Part shown: piece after piece, positions 1-11,765 of the stretch
How the letters are laid out: every line of letters begins with the position of its first letter
Position numbering within the stretch: the stretch's first letter is position 1
NCBI RefSeq assembly: GCF_018687715.1
Contig: NC_056766.1
Coordinates: forward strand, 43,874,933 to 43,938,932
Source: Carya illinoinensis
Taxonomy: Eukaryota > Streptophyta > Magnoliopsida > Fagales > Juglandaceae
Direction of reading: 5' to 3'
Length of the DNA: 64,000 bases
Translations under genes and position numbers: made by a program
The notes under the pieces: model-generated
Told to the model about the DNA's origin: nothing
Databases searched by the model: none
What the model saw: only the letters and a program-made list of their open reading frames with translations

Positions 1-274
1 CAAATGAAGACAATCCATGGAATTAAAGACTTGTTAATGTATTAACTTCAAAAAAGTCGCGAATATAACATTTGCACTGGTAGAACATATGAGAACTGCT
101 CGGTGGCCAAGAATATATACATGTGAAAATAAAGATGAACCATTGACGAATTTGAGTCATACAAAGTGCTTGATCATTATACATCGTACATGAAACAAAA
201 TCTAACCAAAAAAGGCCCATATCCAAATGAGAGTCACATAATAGTGGGAGAACAACGTAGGTAATTTTGCTTAC

Positions 275-328
275 AAGATCAACGTTCTCGTTCTTGACAT
301 CTTCCAAGGAGATGTTTCCGGAGGCCAT
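275..328 (-). CDS. PMA: Plasma-membrane H+-ATPase, first coding exon (partial gene)
   Basis: The exon encodes M-A-S-G-N-I-S-L-E-D-V-K-N-E-N-V-D-L and stops at a GT donor (274-273, GTAAGC). This N-terminus, with the SLEDVKNENVDL core, is the hallmark of plant P3A proton-pump ATPases, which continue with the E-K/R-I-P segment in exon 2; splitting the gene after VDL also fits that family. The protein pumps protons out of the cell using ATP and energises the plasma membrane. Only 18 of about 950 residues are in the window; intron 1 runs off the left edge. I chose the ATG at 328 rather than the in-frame one at 349 because family members start at this Met. The leader carries a short upstream ORF and a TATA box lies at about 590. 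Identity is strong although only one exon is visible; which isoform cannot be said. Confidence 0.88.
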
Positions 329-461
329 GGTGAAAGATGAAAGAAACAAAAGAAGTAAATATCACAAGTGATAGTTCAATAAAGAATGTGATCTATCCTT
401 TTTCTTGCAGGCAGGCCAGAAATCTCCCTTCTCTCTTCTTTCTCTGAGAGAGACCTAGTCT

Positions 462-482
462 CTATGCCTCCTTGTCCTCCAT
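462..482 (-). promoter_or_regulatory. Short upstream ORF in the H+-ATPase leader
   Basis: On the minus strand an ATG at 482-480 opens a six-codon frame (M-E-D-K-E-A-stop) ending 133 nt before the H+-ATPase start. The surrounding leader is CT-rich with no other ATG down to the main start. Leaders of some plant plasma-membrane H+-ATPase genes are known to carry short translated upstream ORFs that tune translation; that this one does so is inference. Confidence 0.55.
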
Positions 483-587
483 GGAAAGACACACAGAGAG
501 AGAAGAGAGAAGAGAAAACGGAAGTGAATGGGATTTCTTGTAAGGAAGATGAGCGAGCAGCAAGCAAATGATCAATAGGAGGCCATG

Positions 588-594
588 CTTTATA
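588..594 (-). promoter_or_regulatory. TATA box of the H+-ATPase gene
   Basis: TATAAAG on the minus strand, about 260 bp upstream of the ATG at 328. With the usual spacing of about 30 bp transcription would start near 560, giving a leader of roughly 230 nt rich in CTCT runs. The spacing and the pyrimidine-rich leader are what support it. Confidence 0.5.
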
Positions 595-918
595 ACGAAC
601 GTTGGAGAGGGAAAAGTGAGGGAAGGAGCTTGAAAGGGTTACGTGCAACCCATGATTGCCCGTTGATTGCTGATGTAATTGACCTGTTACGTGCGACTTC
701 GCATTCCTTGGAAAGGATTCGTTGGTGTCCTTTACTTTTGTTGTGGCTGACCAGAGTCTACGGTCATTTTTGGTTAATTATATTTATAGAGAGATAATAA
801 TTTGCATATTTTGAAAAAAAATAACATCTCGGAATTTGGTTGAAAGAAAGAGATCAAGACCCTTCATTTAATTTGTTATCGTTAAATGGTTCTGAAATTT
901 TCATACAAATTGGTAAAT

Positions 919-946
919 AATATATATATATATATATATATATATT
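919..946. repeat. (TA)n microsatellite
   Basis: A perfect TA run upstream of the H+-ATPase promoter. The surrounding 780-1240 stretch is AT-rich and shows no gene that I can recognise. Confidence 0.9.
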
Positions 947-1244
947 TAGTAAACTAATAACCTTCTCTTTATTATCGTAACGAATTTTTAAGGTGAGGAG
1001 CCGAGAGCAGGGAATTCATGAAAAAGCAGCTTGAGCTATATTAAGGTATTAACATAAGAAAAAAAAAAAAAAGATTATGAAGCTTATTTACTGTAGTTTT
1101 TCTTTCCAAACAAACAAGGGTTAGAACTAGAAGGTCTCTATTGGGACGCCAACTACCATGTTGTGTTCTCTATAATGTTTTGAGTGATTAGATAATAATG
1201 CTTTCATGTTTTTTCATTTAGGTTGCATCCTCCATATTTGTCTT

Positions 1245-1365
1245 CATTACAAGAAAACTGCTTATTTGTGGTAAATTATTTCCTGTTAAAATGAGTTTAT
1301 TTTTGTCGCATATAATCATTCTCATCGCAAATAATCCATCACAAATACTCATTTTGTTTATAGTG
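1245..1365. mobile_element. Tiny CACTA-type MITE with 3-bp target duplication
   Basis: A 121-bp unit opens with CATTACAAGAAAA and closes with TTTTGTTTATAGTG, whose reverse complement CACTATAAACAAAA matches the opening. It is flanked on both sides by CTT (1242-1244 and 1366-1368), the 3-bp duplication expected of CACTA elements. The interior repeats the motif TCGCAAATAAT/GTCGCATATAAT, typical of CACTA subterminal regions. It has no coding capacity, so it is a non-autonomous remnant. Confidence 0.7.
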
Positions 1366-2076
1366 CTTGACACTTTTTAATGCAAGAAACTTGGCACTAC
1401 TCAAAATAGTCCAAGGGTAAAAGTGACACCAGTTAGGAAAATCTAAGTTAGAAAAAAAAACATAATAGAAAGTGTAAATATACATTAGGATGGTTTTAAG
1501 AACACAGTTTTAAAAGAATAATGCTATATGTACATACAACTTTATGCACAATATTATATGTATAAAGTGACAAACCTGTTTTTGTAAATTTTTCTTTTTT
1601 AATTTGAATTTAAAATCTCTACAATTATAATTATGTACATAAAACTGTGAATATGCATAACATTTTTCTTCCAAAAATATTTACCTTTTCTGAAAGCTCG
1701 ACTTCTTGTTCAGGAATAACGGAGTGGTGACTCTGAGAACGATGATTGGTTGAATATCAATAATTCAATTAGCCAACCTGATGGGTTGGAGAAAAAAGTG
1801 GAGTTTTGAGACAATGAATTGCTCTATTGACTCGGACAAGTTTCTGGTTTACAAGTAGATTGCCGGCTTAACTCCAGGCATAATGATTATGAAGTAACTT
1901 CAATAGTTGCCAGGCGGGTAAGCTCATAAACATGACTTCATTCTTCATGAATCATAACCATCAACCCATCTTGTGAAGAGTATTTGCTAATTTCTTTGGG
2001 CATCTTGTAAAGAGTTGATGAACATTGCTTGAAAAGAGGGTTTTCAATTCTTATCTATTTATCCTATTTAATTTGA
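1366..2076. other. Intergenic, nothing recognised
   Basis: AT-rich sequence between the MITE and the ORF pair at 2077. I see no coding exon, RNA gene or transposon end in it on either strand. Confidence 0.4.
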
Positions 2077-2515
2077 ATGAGTCAAAACCAAACCAGTTTT
2101 GAAGTAGTTTTCAAACTGCTCACAGAACTGATTCTATCAACCAATTCTACAAAATTTTTTAACAATTTTAACCGATTCAAAAGGTATTTCTATTCTGGAT
2201 TCTGTTTGGTGAATTATTTTTCTAACAAAATAGGTAAAACTAAACATATGATTTCAGATTTTCCGAACCTTCCAATTATGAGAGGATCAATGCTCATTAA
2301 AAATATACAAAACATATCATGGGAAGATGCCTTCATCCCAGAAAATGAATCTTCTTACCAACAAAAAAATATATAGCAAAATAATGCAGGATAAACTGAA
2401 AAAATATTGGGAACTGATTGATCCAATACCCCCAGAGAACATAATCTTCATCTCATATCTAAATTTGAGTAACTGGAAACTGAAGTTCAAAGGCAATAGG
2501 CTCAACCAACAATAA
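2077..2515 (+). other. AT-rich overlapping ORF pair, unrecognised
   Basis: Two overlapping plus-strand frames (2077-2376 and 2327-2515) encode 99 and 62 residues rich in Asn, Ile, Lys and Phe. Reading from the first into the second near 2370 would give about 145 residues with few strongly coding features. I do not recognise any domain or motif. It lies between the H+-ATPase and RPL39 genes. It may be a decayed piece of a mobile element or chance open frame in AT-rich DNA; there is no splice or promoter evidence for a host gene. Confidence 0.2.
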
Positions 2516-2972
2516 TCCTTTTAACTACTTTTGATTCCAACACATTGGTCTTTACAACAATCTTGATGCTTATTATTTATCTTGCTCTAGTTCTTCCTAA
2601 TTTCTTGTTTAACAACTTGGCTAACACCTTGCTGCATAGTTTTGCACATGCATGATCCTTTACATTCATGCCTCTACCATTTGACTCCACAAAAAGACTT
2701 GCTTTCATCATTTCCATGCAGATTGACTATCATGATCCGATAGAATCAATCCAACTTCGAAACCATCACTCTAAGATCATGTGTTGACCACTCATGATTT
2801 CAAAACCCTAAGACAAAGTAACCTCTTGATGGGTTCTGCCTTAGACCTCAATAAACCACTACCAAAAGCTCATTTTGTCACAGATTAATGCACAAGGAAT
2901 CAAAATTAAAACCTTAACCTTTCATCTCCTGATGCAATCTTACAATATAATACCAAGACAAGCACAAAGTCC

Positions 2973-3548
2973 TACATCACCAAGTTTTCTAGAACCTCTC
3001 ATCTTATCCAAAAAAAAAAATTGGCATGTCTGGTACATGACATGAAGTTCTGAGAAAATATTGAACACAGTTGATTGAACTTCTAAGATTCTAAAGACTA
3101 TGCACACGTCCATCTAGACTATGATCAAATGCCCCTCTTACACTCAAATATTTTTTGGATAAGTAACTAAATACTTGTCTTAAAATAAGAATGAAGAAAA
3201 GAAATAAAGTCAGTACACGAAATTCACCCAATTGCATAATCAAGAACTGCATGAATACATATCCAAACGCTACATCACCAAGCTTTCTAGGACCTCATCT
3301 TTTTCTAAATATTTGGCGTATGTCTTGTACATGATATGAAGTTCTGCGAAAATATTGAACACAGTTAATTTTTCTGTGAACATCTAAGATTCTAAAGACC
3401 ATGCACATGTCCATCTAGACTATGATCAACTGCCCCTCTTACTTACAAATTTTTTTGGATAGGTCACTAAATACTTTTGTCTTAAAATAAAAATGAAAAA
3501 AGTAATAAAGTCAGTACACGAAATTCACCCAATTGCATAATCAAGAAC
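2973..3548. repeat. Tandem duplication, period about 298 bp
   Basis: The segment starting TACATCACCAAG at 2973 recurs at 3271, and both copies run through shared stretches (a CCATCTAGACTATGATCAA block and a GTACACGAAATTCACCC block) to CAAGAACT at about 3248 and 3548. The copies differ by scattered substitutions and small indels. It lies downstream of RPL39 and contains no gene I can see; the rest of 2516-3800 likewise holds nothing recognised beyond the RPL39 3' untranslated region. Confidence 0.85.
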
Positions 3549-3802
3549 TACACCGTATAGAAACTAAATAGCAAAAATCTACTGAAAAAAGAGGGAAAAA
3601 AAAGAGCTATAAAAAATATGCTTGAGCAAACAAAAAGTCGAACACAATATTTTGAACGCCAAATAAACTACAGAATTAACAGCCCGATATCAATCAAAAT
3701 CTCCTCCGAAGTTTCACAACTGATAAATCCAAACATTTCTCAATCCTACCGAGATAAACTAAAGGGCTTAAACAAAAGCTAAAAAAGCCAGGCACATCCA
3801 GC

Positions 3803-4198
<396 letters not shown>

Positions 4199-4242
4199 TT
4201 TCGCTGAGGGAGGTCGGTGCCGACGAAAAGAGCTGCAGACGG

Positions 4243-4250
4243 AAACCCTA
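4243..4250 (-). promoter_or_regulatory. Telo-box in the RPL39 leader/promoter
   Basis: AAACCCTA on plus (TAGGGTTT on minus), about 45 bp upstream of the RPL39 ATG. Telo-boxes near the transcription start are a recurrent feature of plant translation-machinery genes. Confidence 0.6.
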
Positions 4251-4279
4251 GCACGACTCGAAAAAACCTTAAAATTTTC

Positions 4280-4287
4280 TTTTTATA
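4280..4287 (-). promoter_or_regulatory. TATA box of RPL39
   Basis: TATAAAAA on the minus strand, about 80 bp upstream of the ATG at 4198; predicted start of transcription near 4255, just ahead of the telo-box. Confidence 0.6.
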
Positions 4288-4320
4288 GTAACGAGCTCTG
4301 GTTTTTTTGGATCGGTAAGT

Positions 4321-4401
4321 TGGGCCTTTGGATTTATTGTAGAATGAAATCGACGTCCGAGTTACGAGTAGTATTGTATTGGGCTTCTATACCAAGGCCC
4401 A
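4321..4401. promoter_or_regulatory. Cluster of three site II (TGGGCY) motifs
   Basis: TGGGCC at 4321-4326, TGGGCT at 4380-4385 and GGCCCA at 4396-4401. Site II elements, bound by TCP factors, commonly co-occur with telo-boxes in ribosomal-protein and cell-growth promoters. They lie in the shared region between RPL39 and the DCN1-like gene, so they could act on both. Confidence 0.5.
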
Positions 4402-4859
4402 AGCAGAATTCCCAAAACCCATTAGGGCACCGTTTAAAATTTACACGTAGCATATATATATATATTTATTTTTTTTCTCTTCTGAATATTATTCTATCAT
4501 CGATACTGCTTGAGACTCGAATATATATTTAATTTTTGCATTTACGGATGTGAATGTAAATATATTTTGACTGAAAAATTTAAGAATGAGGAATTGAGGA
4601 TCAAAATTTTAGAACTTTTCTCTTTTTCGAAAAATTTAGGAACTTTTTTTCTCAGGAAAAAAAAAAAAAAAAAAAAAAGAAGAAGAAGTTTCGGGTAGGC
4701 TTATAATGGAAATCCACTGCGAACAAACACTATAGAAATCCAGTGCTCAGGAAAAAGCTTCTTTTTTGTTTTATCTTCTCCGTACTTAGCAATCCAAACA
4801 CAATAGAAATCGCTGCAGAACCTTCTCTTTCCCACTTGCTTTCTCTCTACATGTTCGAT

Positions 4860-4867
4860 TAGGGTTT
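4860..4867 (+). promoter_or_regulatory. Telo-box upstream of the DCN1-like gene
   Basis: TAGGGTTT about 70 bp before the ATG at 4938, mirroring the telo-box on the RPL39 side. A four-codon upstream frame (ATG at 4851) overlaps it if the transcript starts early enough. Confidence 0.4.
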
Positions 4868-4937
4868 CTGACTATTGTGGTGTCAGATTGGGTCATTCAC
4901 TCCCACGGTTGTAATTTGTCTGTGAGAGCCTACGAGA

Positions 4938-7900
4938 ATGCCTCGCACATCCAAAAGAAAAGCGGCCCCACCATCCGTCAAATCGTCTGATGCCGTTCCT
5001 GTTCGTCCCGGTACTGAAATCCTCCGAAACTTTGTCCCCCTCCTGATTGGTTCCTGAGAAAACGGAGGAGAAGAAAAATAATGAAAATCTTGGAGCATTG
5101 AGATGTATTTTGGGCAGTAAAATCTACTAAATTTAGATTCAGAACATTTCTTTAGCTGAGCTAAAATTGCAAAGAAGAGACAAATTTTATTGAAAAGTCT
5201 TTTTCTATAAGTGACAAATTACTAAAATTTTGATCTTTACTCCTTATAGTTTTTTGTTCGTTCATAGACTTAACAGAGGATGACTGCATTTTTGCGTGTG
5301 TTGGGCTGGTTTTGACTGTATTTTTGTTTTTTTTTTTAAAGTCAATCTAGTATTTGAAGCAATTTTTAGCCGCTGGAAGAGAACGATGGATCTTTGCAGT
5401 ATGCTGTTTTTACGACCCATCTCATGATTATATGACCCTGTCATTGTTTTTGTGTTCGTTATGTTCGGATATACATGTATATTGTGTCAATGGATTCATA
5501 ATCTATCTGCACAATTTCTGCTCGGGGCCCATCAAAATAGGCCACATGTAGTTGCGTGTACTACTTGTTTTTCATTCCTTTTCTCTGTTTTTTTTTTTTT
5601 CCTCAGCATCAAGCACAACTACCTTGTATGATATTATTATTGATTTTCTCTTTTCTTTTTAAGTTTTATATAGGTGTACCGAAATTACTTTCTTACCCTT
5701 CCTATTTATGAGTGAGACTGAGTGTTTTGGAGAATGTCATGTTTATTTGGTTGTGGTACGTAGGATGAGCCCAAAAAAGTTTACAAGCTGATAATAGATC
5801 AGGAGTATAATATTTTGAAATCTGCACTGTTACTTGCGTGTTTGAGTTCTAACCTATTCTGTTGGGCGGTTATCTTGAATGATTGGTAGTGTTTGTAGTG
5901 ATGATTCACGGATTTGTCATCTTATATAGTTTATTCATAATGTGCATGATACCCATACATTGATCACTAGTCGACGATCACCGATTGCACTTTGGGAAAC
6001 ATGATTAAATTTAATTTGGCTAGAGAGAGAGCATTTATTGATATTGATGACGAAGTTAAATATTGTAGTATGTGGGGAGGATTAATATCCAAATAAGGTC
6101 CATGGGCCTTTTGGGGCTGGTGTGTGAAAAAACTTAAAGATAGGTTGGGGTATCTATGTGTTAGATTTGATGTGGATGACAGAAATAAGCTCACATTCTG
6201 GCATGTTGTGTGGTGTGATGATCAACCTTTGAAGGCAACTTTCCCGGCATTGTTTAGCATCACTTGGTGTAAGGATGTGTTGGTGACAGAATGTTGGTTT
6301 ATACATCATCGTTTGAGAGGAGGTAGTGAAGATAACGGCTCATTTGGATAGTGAGAAGAGATGAGATGATTTTAGATGAAAGTTAAATAAAATATTATTA
6401 GAATATTATTTTTTAATATTATTATTGTTTTAAGATTTGAAAATTATTATAATTTGTGTGGGGATTTGGAAAAGTTGTAACGATGATATGAGATGAAACA
6501 CTATTTGAATCCAAATGAGCCTAAAATTGGTGGATCCCCTCCAAAAGGCAGGCTTTTGAGGTCTAATATTTCTATCAAGCACCATTCCTTAGTCTTGGCC
6601 ATTCTTTCCCTTGGAAAACTATTTGGAGAAACAAGACATAATCAATGGTAGAATTCTTTGTCTTGATGACAGCCTACGAGATATTGATGGTGCATGATTT
6701 TGAGGAAGAAGAATGCCATAATAATGGACCAGTGATGTATATGTAAGGAGGGTGGCAAAAGTGTTGATCATCTTATTGATTTCTGATATGTAGGGGTGGC
6801 AATATGTTATACGACCCGTTAACCCAACACGAATACGACACGATAATAGCGGGTTAGGGTTTAGTCTTAACGGGTTCGGGTCAAAACGGGTTGACCCGTT
6901 AAGACACGATTGCTTAACGGGTTAATAACGGGTTAACCCGTTTTGACACGTTATAACCCGTTATGACAGGTTAAGAAAGTTAAAATTACAATTATACCCT
7001 TTACCCAAAAGTAAAATTGTTAGAATTTTAATTGTGATATTTTTATTGTTTAGATTGTAATTTTAGACTTGTAGTTAGTTTTATAATTTTTATAGATATT
7101 GTAATTTTAACATTTATAGAAAATTATATTAAATTTAATCAAGTCAAACATGTTAATTTCAGGTATATTTAACCTATTTACATAAACATTTTGAAACGAG
7201 TCATATTATTTCGTGTTAACCTATTTAGTAATATTTACTAATGGGTCAAAACGGGTTGACACGACACGACACGTTATGTTAATGGGTCGTGTTAGGGTTT
7301 GAGATTTTGACACGATAAGCTTAACGGGTCGGGTTAGGGTTTACCTATATAGTATAATATACATGCTTTGACACGACACGAATACGACCCGTTAACACGA
7401 TTTGACACCCCTACTGATATGGGGAGCACCATACATAGATAGAAGCAAGTGCTACGAAAGCAACAGCAATCTCTACCTACCCCAGTCCATCCCTTCGGCC
7501 AGATAATGGCCATTTAAGCACCTCTGGAAGCAGATTTGCTTCATTGTAAAGAGGCCACAACATATGGTGGACTTATGGCTTTTTGGCGAAGTCCACTTGG
7601 TAGTCATAGCCACCTAGACAGTCATGCCTAGCTGTGGCTCTTGTATATGTCCCATGTACTTGGCTTCGACTATTTTCAATAAAATTCTTATTTACCGATA
7701 AAAAAAAGGTCATAGCAATCTAGAGGTTCGAAGGATGATTCTTTTGAGTTTGATGTAGTTTATTTGGCGGGAAGGTAATACATGAATCTTTGATGATTAT
7801 GAGTGGGTGGTGTTTGAATTAAGGGTGATTGTGAGTGTAAGTGTGCCCATTTGCTTTCCTATACCGTGTAACAAGCATGTTCTCGTAGATTCTGTTATCT

Positions 7901-10900
7901 GACATGGTGGTGCAGAAAGAACCAATATGACATGATTGGATGATGAGGATATAGGTGTTTGAGATTGCAATAAGCCAGCAAAGGTCTTATAAGATGTCAA
8001 TAGGCAAGCACACTCTGTTCTTTGAAGGAAGTGTTAGGAGTGATAAGAAGTTTTTCATGTGTTTTTATATTATTAAGCAGCTTAAGCTGGTCAATGCTTC
8101 CACTGAAGTACTTGGTAGAAGCTTTAACAAATTAGCAAGATAAGTGTTTTTGAGAACTTGTTCATTACATAAAGATCTCTAGTAATTAAAGTTCTGACTT
8201 ATAGCGGAAAGCCCTTTTGTCAATATTGCTTGCTGCAGAGTTTGTTTACCATTGAACCTCTATTAAGCAAAGTCCACGTATTAGCTGCTTAGTGAGTGGC
8301 TTTGTCGTCATTAATTGTGCTGTTATTGTTTCATTCTGCAGTATTAAGTGTCCTTAGTGTTCTACATCTTATTTTTCCTCAGGTAAAGCTATATCAAAAA
8401 CGGTGGAACAGATCGATCGCCTATTTGATTCATATGCAAACCCATCCTTAGGCTTGATTGAGTAAGTGATGTACAGTGAAGTTGTGTTTGTTTGTTATCA
8501 GGCTAATTTTATCTTCACAACTGATCATCTAAATGTAGGAATTTTGTCCCCTTTTTTTTTATTTGAGTTGTTTAGTTAGTACCTTTCTTTAATTCTATCA
8601 ATCTTCAATGTGTACTTGGGAATTCTTACGGAAACAGCAAGGAGTGGTTCATTTGCTTGATAGAAAGTGTAGAAAGTGGGATTCCTCTAGAAACTTTAGT
8701 GGGTAGCTGATGGTTTTTTTTTTCCCTGCTTGTGCATTGGCCAGCATAGACCTCCAGTTTCTTGTAAATTGCCAACGTGCTTGTCTTGTGAAATGTGATT
8801 TTCTTGTTACTTTCAGTTATTCAGCTTGTATCCTGAACTCTATCCTGATAGCAGTACTGGTCATGATTAATCTTTGCCACATTTTGTCATGTCAGATAAC
8901 TTTTGCTCTTTTTATGATATTGGAAATGCGTACTTGAGATGCTGCAATATTAAACTGATAATTAGCTCCGATCCAGTTGGATAATTAGCTCCGATCCACC
9001 GACTGGGTGACCAAGAGCACAAATGGCATCAACTCACTGAGTATAAGTTTCGTTGCATCAATTGAGACTGAAGGAGTTTCCTGACATTGCCAATGCAACA
9101 TTCTGCTTGTGAAGAGTTGCCTCTATTCTGACTTAGTAGTCAGTTTTTAACATGCAAGACTTGCGATGCTTGACTTGTCACTAGTTATGCAGGTTTAATG
9201 TCTAAAACAATAGATGGTTTGTACTACATATAAGAAAATTGTATATTTAGATTGATGCTTTTTATCTGCTCCATTTTTTGATATCTTTAAAAATTGATGA
9301 TCTCTGGTCCATTGGGATTGCCACTACCTGGTCACTCTTGCCACTCTGAAATTGGAGTAAATCAACCTCAGGCTCGTATTGCCTTTTTTGGGAGTGTTGT
9401 GGTTCCAAATAAATGAAACCCTACTCTAGAATTGGCCAACCAATCCTTTTCATCTGTGCCATAGTCCCATATTTCTTTGAAGAATATTGTTTGCATTATT
9501 TAAAACTGTGAAAGTATTAACTGTACCTTGAGAATGTGGGCCAAAGTTTTTGTAAGGGAAGACATTTTCCAGTTTCTGTTTTAGTTTTCCTTTTGTTCTT
9601 GGAAAGTAGTAGGTATTTCCTTTTTATTTGGGCTTATGCCTATTTCTTGGGAATAAAATCTTTTATTACTTAAAAAAAAAAAAGAAAAAAAGAAAAAAAG
9701 AAAAGGTATTAACTGGACCTACTGCTTCACAGGGTTAAGTTTGCTTTATTAACTTTTTTTCCTCATTGTTTGATGATTTGTTTTTTAATTTATTACATGA
9801 TATAAACAAAAGGTGCTGGCACATTGCCATTTTCATTCTCTGATGAAGACTGTGAATTTATGATGATACATAAATAATCCAAATCAACCACCAAATCAAG
9901 GAACTGATAGTGACATGAATTGATGTATTGATATTATGATTGTTCATTAAAGATGCATCACTAAATAGTTATTGATTTTTCTCGTGCTCTTATTTTGGTT
10001 GAACAGTCCAGAAGGAATTGAAACACTTTGTTCTGATGTGGGAGTGAACCATACTGATATTAGGATACTGATGCTTGCTTGGTATGTTGTTTTTTTAATA
10101 CATGTCCATACTTGATTCCAATTTATATTCTAAGGTTTATTATTAATTTGTCTGTCTGCATTTGACAGGAAAATGAATGCTGAAAAACAGGGCTATTTTT
10201 CAAAGGTAAGCTGATAATTGCCACTGCTGCCGCTATTTTACTACTGAATATATTTACAAGTGTTTCCATTGCCAACTCTATGATATGTTCCGATATAATG
10301 AATGCATCTTTTGATGGCTGATGAATCCACACAAAAATTATGTGCAATCATATGTTTAGCAGATGATGTGCTGTAGGAATTTCTATGAAGGAGATCTACA
10401 AAGCATATTGAGCCCCCCAACTTAGGAAAAGAAACTCTTAATTGAAACAAATACTCTCCCACTCTTTATACATCAGCCTTTTATAAATATCTCATCCTTT
10501 GGAACAAGTGAAATTAAACAAAACAGAGAAGTTCTAGATTTTCTCCCAACATCAAGTACGCCTACATAAAACTGTAAAATCAGTCTCTTTTCAAGTTTTT
10601 GGATATCCAAAGGGAAAGCCAAAGATAAAAAAAAAAAAAACTTCCATACCTCTATTAAAACCATAAAAGATTAACGTTCCTCACAGAAGAAAAAAAGAAT
10701 CTTTAAGAAAAAAAGAATCTTCATTCATATTGAGTAGAGGCACATCATTCATTATTGAATGAAGAATTTATATATCAGCTGATTTATAGTGAGTATTCAG
10801 TTCAACATGTCTGTCCGTGAATTGGCAATTTTTTATGGCTCATGGGGGAACCAAGAATTAATAATGGATTATAGAGGACCTAATTGAGAAGCACCAACTA

Positions 10901-11691
10901 GGACTTGTAAGAGCTCCAAAGTATTGCTTACACCGTTCTAATTCTGGGGCATACCTGGAATCCTTACTTGCTTCCTCAGGCTTCTGGTGAGTGTTAGAAC
11001 ATCCTGCAATGCCTAGGACAGATGACATTCTATCCTTGAGGTGACTCTCATTTCACTACCATGAAAGTGTTAATAACTCATACTACCTACGATACAATCT
11101 AAAAGTGGTTTGAGTACCATTTCATTGTTTACTTGGAATGCCTAAACTGCTGTTTATGTCTTTCAAAACTAGTTTATACTACTCCAGGAGTCTGTTTCCA
11201 TATTTCCAAGTTTTCTTTTATTTTTGGGATCTTTGTGTGACCTACAGCCTTGGCATACGTGTTCCCTGTACTATTCTTTTGATCAACAGTCAAAAACTTG
11301 AATTCTTTATATAACAATTTTTACATCAAAATATTTTATCAATATTCCTCTATTTATTAGGATGAATGGCGAACAGGACTAAAAGCTCTAAAGGCTGACA
11401 GTCTAAATAAATTAAAGAAAGCACTCCCAGCACTTGAGACACAGGTATTATCTTCTTTCGGGCTCACCTGGAATAGTTATTTTCAGATACGGCATCTAGT
11501 GCTTCTGAAGGGTTAGAAAATGGACAATGGTACCGATCTTGGTTTTTATTGATTGAATAGGTGATGATGCCACCAAACTTTCAAGATTTCTATGCTTACG
11601 CATTTCGATACTGCCTTACAGGTGAGCTTGATCTTGGCAGTTATCTGCTTTCAAATTAATGGATACACCCTTTTTCTCACAATAATGCTCT

Positions 11692-11765
<74 letters not shown>

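Larger units (their letters stand above)
5990..7709 (+). mobile_element. LINE (L1-type) 3' fragment in intron 1
   Basis: Decayed remains of the end of a LINE ORF2: the blocks [20 protein letters not shown] (about 6195-6255), PWKTIWR (about 6615) and [11 protein letters not shown] (about 6740-6775) match the region after the reverse transcriptase and the zf-RVT motif of plant L1 elements. The unit ends in an A-rich tail at about 7698-7707, preceded by AATAAAATTC. Frames are broken by stops. A Tourist MITE (6336-6521) and a hAT element (6791-7413) are nested in it; removing both restores continuous LINE-like sequence. The 5' limit is approximate. Confidence 0.7.
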
